A stretch of 8,884 nt of DNA from CAZILN01 sp964540005. GTDB taxonomy: Bacteria; Bacteroidota; Bacteroidia; Bacteroidales; SM23-62. This document shows, piece after piece, positions 6,722 through 8,884 of the stretch (the stretch's first letter is position 1; every line of letters begins with the position of its first letter). The stretch lies in contig CAZILN010000148.1 of NCBI GenBank assembly GCA_964540005.1, forward strand, positions 1 through 8,884, read 5' to 3'. Both the position numbers and the translations under genes were made by a program. The notes under the pieces are model-generated. The model was not told the DNA's origin. It worked only from the letters and a program-made list of their open reading frames with translations, and ran no database searches.

Positions 6722-6747
6722 AACCATATTTCAAAAAATGAGAAAAA

Positions 6748-7440
6748 ATGGAACATCATAAGGGTAACAACAGAGCTGTTTTTGGACTGATACTGATCGC
6801 GGTAGGATTTATACTTATAATATCTCATTTTGGCATTTTACCGTACGATTGGCGCCATATATTCATTTCATGGCAGGCCTTGCTGATCCTGATAGGTACG
6901 GTTATGCTGTTTTCACGGCAGAATCAGCCGGCAGGAGTGATCCTGATACTGGTAGGGGGATTCTTCATGGTACCAAAGGTGGTTCCGGGACATTATGAAT
7001 GGAACAGGCTTTTCTGGCCTGTTATACTTCTTGGGATCGGTTCCATAATAATCTTAAGGGAAGTCTTAAAACGCAAAAATGATAAAGAGGGCAGCCCTGA
7101 TTTCCTTGATATAGTATCAGTCTTTGGCGGGGGGGACAGAAATATTGCTTCCCAAAACTTTGAGGGTGGCAGGATTACTGCAATTTTCGGTGGGGGTAAA
7201 CTGGATCTGAGAAAGGCGAAACTGGCAGAAGGAGTTAATGAAATTGATATGTTCCTTGTATTCGGAGGATATAAGATTATCCTGCCGCCGGATTGGAATG
7301 TGAGGCTGGAAATATCCACCATGCTTGGCGGATTTTCAGACAAAAGGCAATATTCCGGGACCGAGGTAAGAGATCCTGGGAGGGAGCTTGTTATCAAAGG
7401 AATAGCAATTTTTGGTGGTGGCGACCTGGCAAGCTATTAA
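6748..7440 (+). CDS. LiaF-like four-TM membrane protein (LiaF transmembrane region plus LiaF C-terminal beta domain)
   Basis: The 230-residue product has four hydrophobic segments (about 10-30, 39-55, 62-77, 86-104) joined by short loops, then a basic linker (R-E-V-L-K-R-K) and a soluble domain. The soluble part repeats a (V/I)-F-G-G-(G) turn at about 125, 146, 171, 192 (M-L-G-G) and 221, as expected for the short right-handed beta structure of the cell-wall-active antibiotic response (LiaF C-terminal, DUF2154) family. In Firmicutes LiaF inhibits the LiaS kinase in the absence of cell envelope stress. Here a kinase gene follows after 36 bp and a response regulator after that, so a similar regulatory role over that kinase is likely. 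The ATG at 6748 is preferred because it lies in an A-rich leader and opens directly into the first TM segment. The protein is full length and ends G-D-L-A-S-Y. Confidence 0.85.
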   Translation: MEHHKGNNRAVFGLILIAVGFILIISHFGILPYDWRHIFISWQALLILIGTVMLFSRQNQPAGVILILVGGFFMVPKVVPGHYEWNRLFWPVILLGIGSIIILREVLKRKNDKEGSPDFLDIVSVFGGGDRNIASQNFEGGRITAIFGGGKLDLRKAKLAEGVNEIDMFLVFGGYKIILPPDWNVRLEISTMLGGFSDKRQYSGTEVRDPGRELVIKGIAIFGGGDLASY

Positions 7441-7460
7441 GCTATGATGTGAGGATAGCT
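7440..7460 (+). repeat. Small inverted repeat between the LiaF-like gene and the kinase gene
   Basis: AGCTAT (7440-7445) and ATAGCT (7455-7460) are exact inverses around a nine-base loop. AGCTAT also occurs just before, at 7432-7437, overlapping the stop codon, so the same hexamer is present twice directly and once inverted. The stem is short and A/T-containing, has no T tract after it, and probably does not end transcription. It may weakly affect the ratio of the two products. Confidence 0.35.
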
Positions 7461-7476
7461 GTAAATTGAAAGTATC

Positions 7477-8538
7477 ATGACAAACCCGATATTTGACTGC
7501 AGGCGCAATGTATATATCTACGGCATTGTCTGGGTTTTCGTCATTTTTATACAGTTCATCCTGATCTCTGTATTTTATGATATCAAGCCTGGAATTGCTT
7601 TTGCCGACAGCCTGATCTATAACGGCCTGTTTGCAGGATTTGCTTTAACCATCTGGTTCCCGGTCAGGTATGGCAATCCGAAAGGCAGGATCAATCTGCG
7701 ATACATCCTTATGTACCTTATAACGGGGATAGTAATAATTCCCCTGTGGATGGTGCTGGGCTATTTTATTCTGCGTTCTGTTATTCCCGGGAATGATGAG
7801 TATTTCTACTTCCTCAATGATTCATTTATTACAAGGATTGCTACCGGGATACTTTTCTTTGGAGCCATATTGCTGATCTATCACCTGTTTATAAACTCAA
7901 AGCTGCTGCAGGAAAAGAAGCTCAGTGAATCACGCCTGAATGTGCTGATAAAAGAATCGGAATTGAACGTCTTGCGTTCACAGCTGAATCCGCATTTCCT
8001 GTTCAACAGCCTGAATTCCATCAGCTCACTGACCATCTCTGATCCGGAGAGGGCACAGGAAATGATCATTAAGCTTTCGGAATTCCTGAGGTACGCCCTC
8101 AGACATGGTCAGAAAGAGAAGACCAAATTCTCGGATGAGATACGAAACATAGAGTTATACCTGGAAATTGAAAGGATCCGTTTCGGTGACAAACTGGCTT
8201 TCGAAATGGATGTAAGTGAGGAATGTTACCCGGCTCTGATACCCAACATGATACTTCAACCGCTGTTTGAAAATGCCATCAAGCATGGTGTCTATGAAAG
8301 TACCGGACCAATTACCATTCATCTGGACTGTAAGAGAATCGGGGAGGGACTGGAGATCTCAATCCGGAATAATTTTGATCCGGAGCAGGTAAGCCGGAAA
8401 GGGGCCGGAATAGGACTGAAGAATGTAAAGAACAGGATGAAGCTGATCTATAATATTGAAAATCTGGTCAGGGTTAACAAACAGGAAAGTTTATTTGAAG
8501 TCAAACTGCACATTCCACAAAATATTTCCCATGATTAA
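7477..8538 (+). CDS. LytS-type sensor histidine kinase (His_kinase family PF06580), four-TM sensor
   Basis: The 353-residue protein starts at the ATG at 7477, 36 bp after the LiaF-like gene. Hydrophobic segments lie at about 14-34, 44-62, 74-99 and 117-139, with no large extracytoplasmic domain. A short coiled linker (about 141-165) leads to the kinase core. The phospho-acceptor motif is LRSQLNPHFLFNSLNS (166-181) with His173, the N box is LQPLFENAIKHG (260-271) with Asn266, and the glycine box is G-A-G-I-G-L-K-N-V-x-N-R (309-320). These are the marks of the LytS/YehU type, which usually pairs with a LytTR-type response regulator. The product would autophosphorylate and pass phosphate to the next gene's receiver. 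Its stop overlaps the regulator start by 8 bases. The small sensor region suggests it senses the membrane or relies on the LiaF-like protein. Confidence 0.95.
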   Translation: MTNPIFDCRRNVYIYGIVWVFVIFIQFILISVFYDIKPGIAFADSLIYNGLFAGFALTIWFPVRYGNPKGRINLRYILMYLITGIVIIPLWMVLGYFILRSVIPGNDEYFYFLNDSFITRIATGILFFGAILLIYHLFINSKLLQEKKLSESRLNVLIKESELNVLRSQLNPHFLFNSLNSISSLTISDPERAQEMIIKLSEFLRYALRHGQKEKTKFSDEIRNIELYLEIERIRFGDKLAFEMDVSEECYPALIPNMILQPLFENAIKHGVYESTGPITIHLDCKRIGEGLEISIRNNFDPEQVSRKGAGIGLKNVKNRMKLIYNIENLVRVNKQESLFEVKLHIPQNISHD

Positions 8539-8884
8539 AGCAATAATAGTTGAGGATGAACAACTGGCCAGGGATCTTATAAAGGATTACCTGGGCGAAA
8601 ACAAAGAGATTGCCCTCCTGGGGGAATATGAGGACGGGTTCAGCGGATTGAAAGCCATTAATGAATTGAAGCCGGACCTGGTATTCCTTGATATCCAGAT
8701 GCCGAAACTTACTGGTTTTGAGCTGCTTGAGCTCCTGGACCACCGGCCGGCAATTATTTTTACAACGGCCTATGACCAGTACGCCATCAAAGCATTTGAG
8801 CATAATACAGTAGATTATCTCCTGAAGCCTTTTTCAAAGGAACGTTTCAGGGAAGCTGTCAGTAAGGTCACTGCAAGAGTATTA
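8531..8884 (+). CDS. Response regulator, receiver domain (probably LytTR type; 3' truncated by window end)
   Basis: The ATG at 8531 overlaps the kinase stop by 8 bases (ATGATTAA), a sign of translational coupling. The 118 residues in the window form a receiver domain: acidic pocket E8-D9, phospho-acceptor D54 in V-F-L-D-I-Q-M-P, T78-T79-A80 in the beta-4 region, and K99 in Y-L-L-K-P-F. The patterns T-T-A-Y-D-Q-Y-A-I-K-A-F-E and D-Y-L-L-K-P-F are typical of regulators that carry a LytTR DNA-binding domain. That output domain lies beyond the window, so its type is inferred from the receiver and from the LytS-type partner. Confidence 0.93.
   Translation, partial: MIKAIIVEDEQLARDLIKDYLGENKEIALLGEYEDGFSGLKAINELKPDLVFLDIQMPKLTGFELLELLDHRPAIIFTTAYDQYAIKAFEHNTVDYLLKPFSKERFREAVSKVTARVL

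Noticed and set aside
6738..6761. Seven-codon mini-ORF (ATG at 6738) overlapping the LiaF-like start
   Set aside because: It could be a leader peptide in a different frame, but it has no distinctive content and A-rich leaders make such short frames by chance.
6993..7397. Minus-strand open frame of 134 codons
   Set aside because: It is antisense to the LiaF-like gene, whose frame has clear TM segments and repeated F-G-G-G motifs; the antisense product is Ser/Pro-rich and looks like a shadow.
8501..8803. Minus-strand open frame of 100 codons
   Set aside because: It is antisense to the receiver domain, which has all its catalytic residues in the plus-strand frame.

Overview
The window looks like a chromosomal segment of a member of the Bacteroidota, probably Bacteroidia or a relative that carries the type IX secretion system (T9SS). 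The evidence is a modular surface protein ending in a gliding-motility-type (type B) T9SS sorting domain, a PorP/SprF-family protein directly after it, a GldN-like protein, promoter-like sequences that resemble the Bacteroidota TAnnTTTG type, and starts without obvious Shine-Dalgarno sequences. No rRNA, tRNA, IS element, CRISPR array or origin was seen.

Layout. Positions 1-3378 hold the 3' part of a giant secreted adhesin-like gene: three exact 80-residue repeats, a HYR domain, five exact 88-residue Ig-like repeats, PKD-like modules and a type B C-terminal domain. A hairpin terminator candidate follows. Positions 3492-4499 encode a PorP/SprF-type outer-membrane protein, with TTG or GTG as its only plausible starts. 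Convergent to it, with only 10 bp between stop codons, a minus-strand gene (4510-5655) encodes a secreted protein that I read as two diverged tandem copies of the GldN/PorN C-terminal module. Divergent from that gene is an RraA-like protein with a signal peptide (5813-6610). After a 137-bp gap containing two inverted repeats and a promoter-like element comes a plus-strand operon: a LiaF-like four-TM protein (6748-7440), a LytS-type histidine kinase (7477-8538), and the receiver domain of a response regulator (from 8531, running off the window).

How they fit together. The first three genes form a plausible surface-secretion module: a T9SS cargo, the PorP/SprF protein that usually accompanies type B cargo, and a GldN-like protein that could be an accessory or specialised component. 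The last three genes form an envelope-sensing module in which a LiaF-type membrane regulator is paired with a LytS/LytTR-type two-component pair rather than the LiaS/LiaR type. The RraA-like gene between them has no clear link to either side. The most interesting candidate for something undescribed is the duplicated GldN-like protein beside the adhesin and sprF-like gene.
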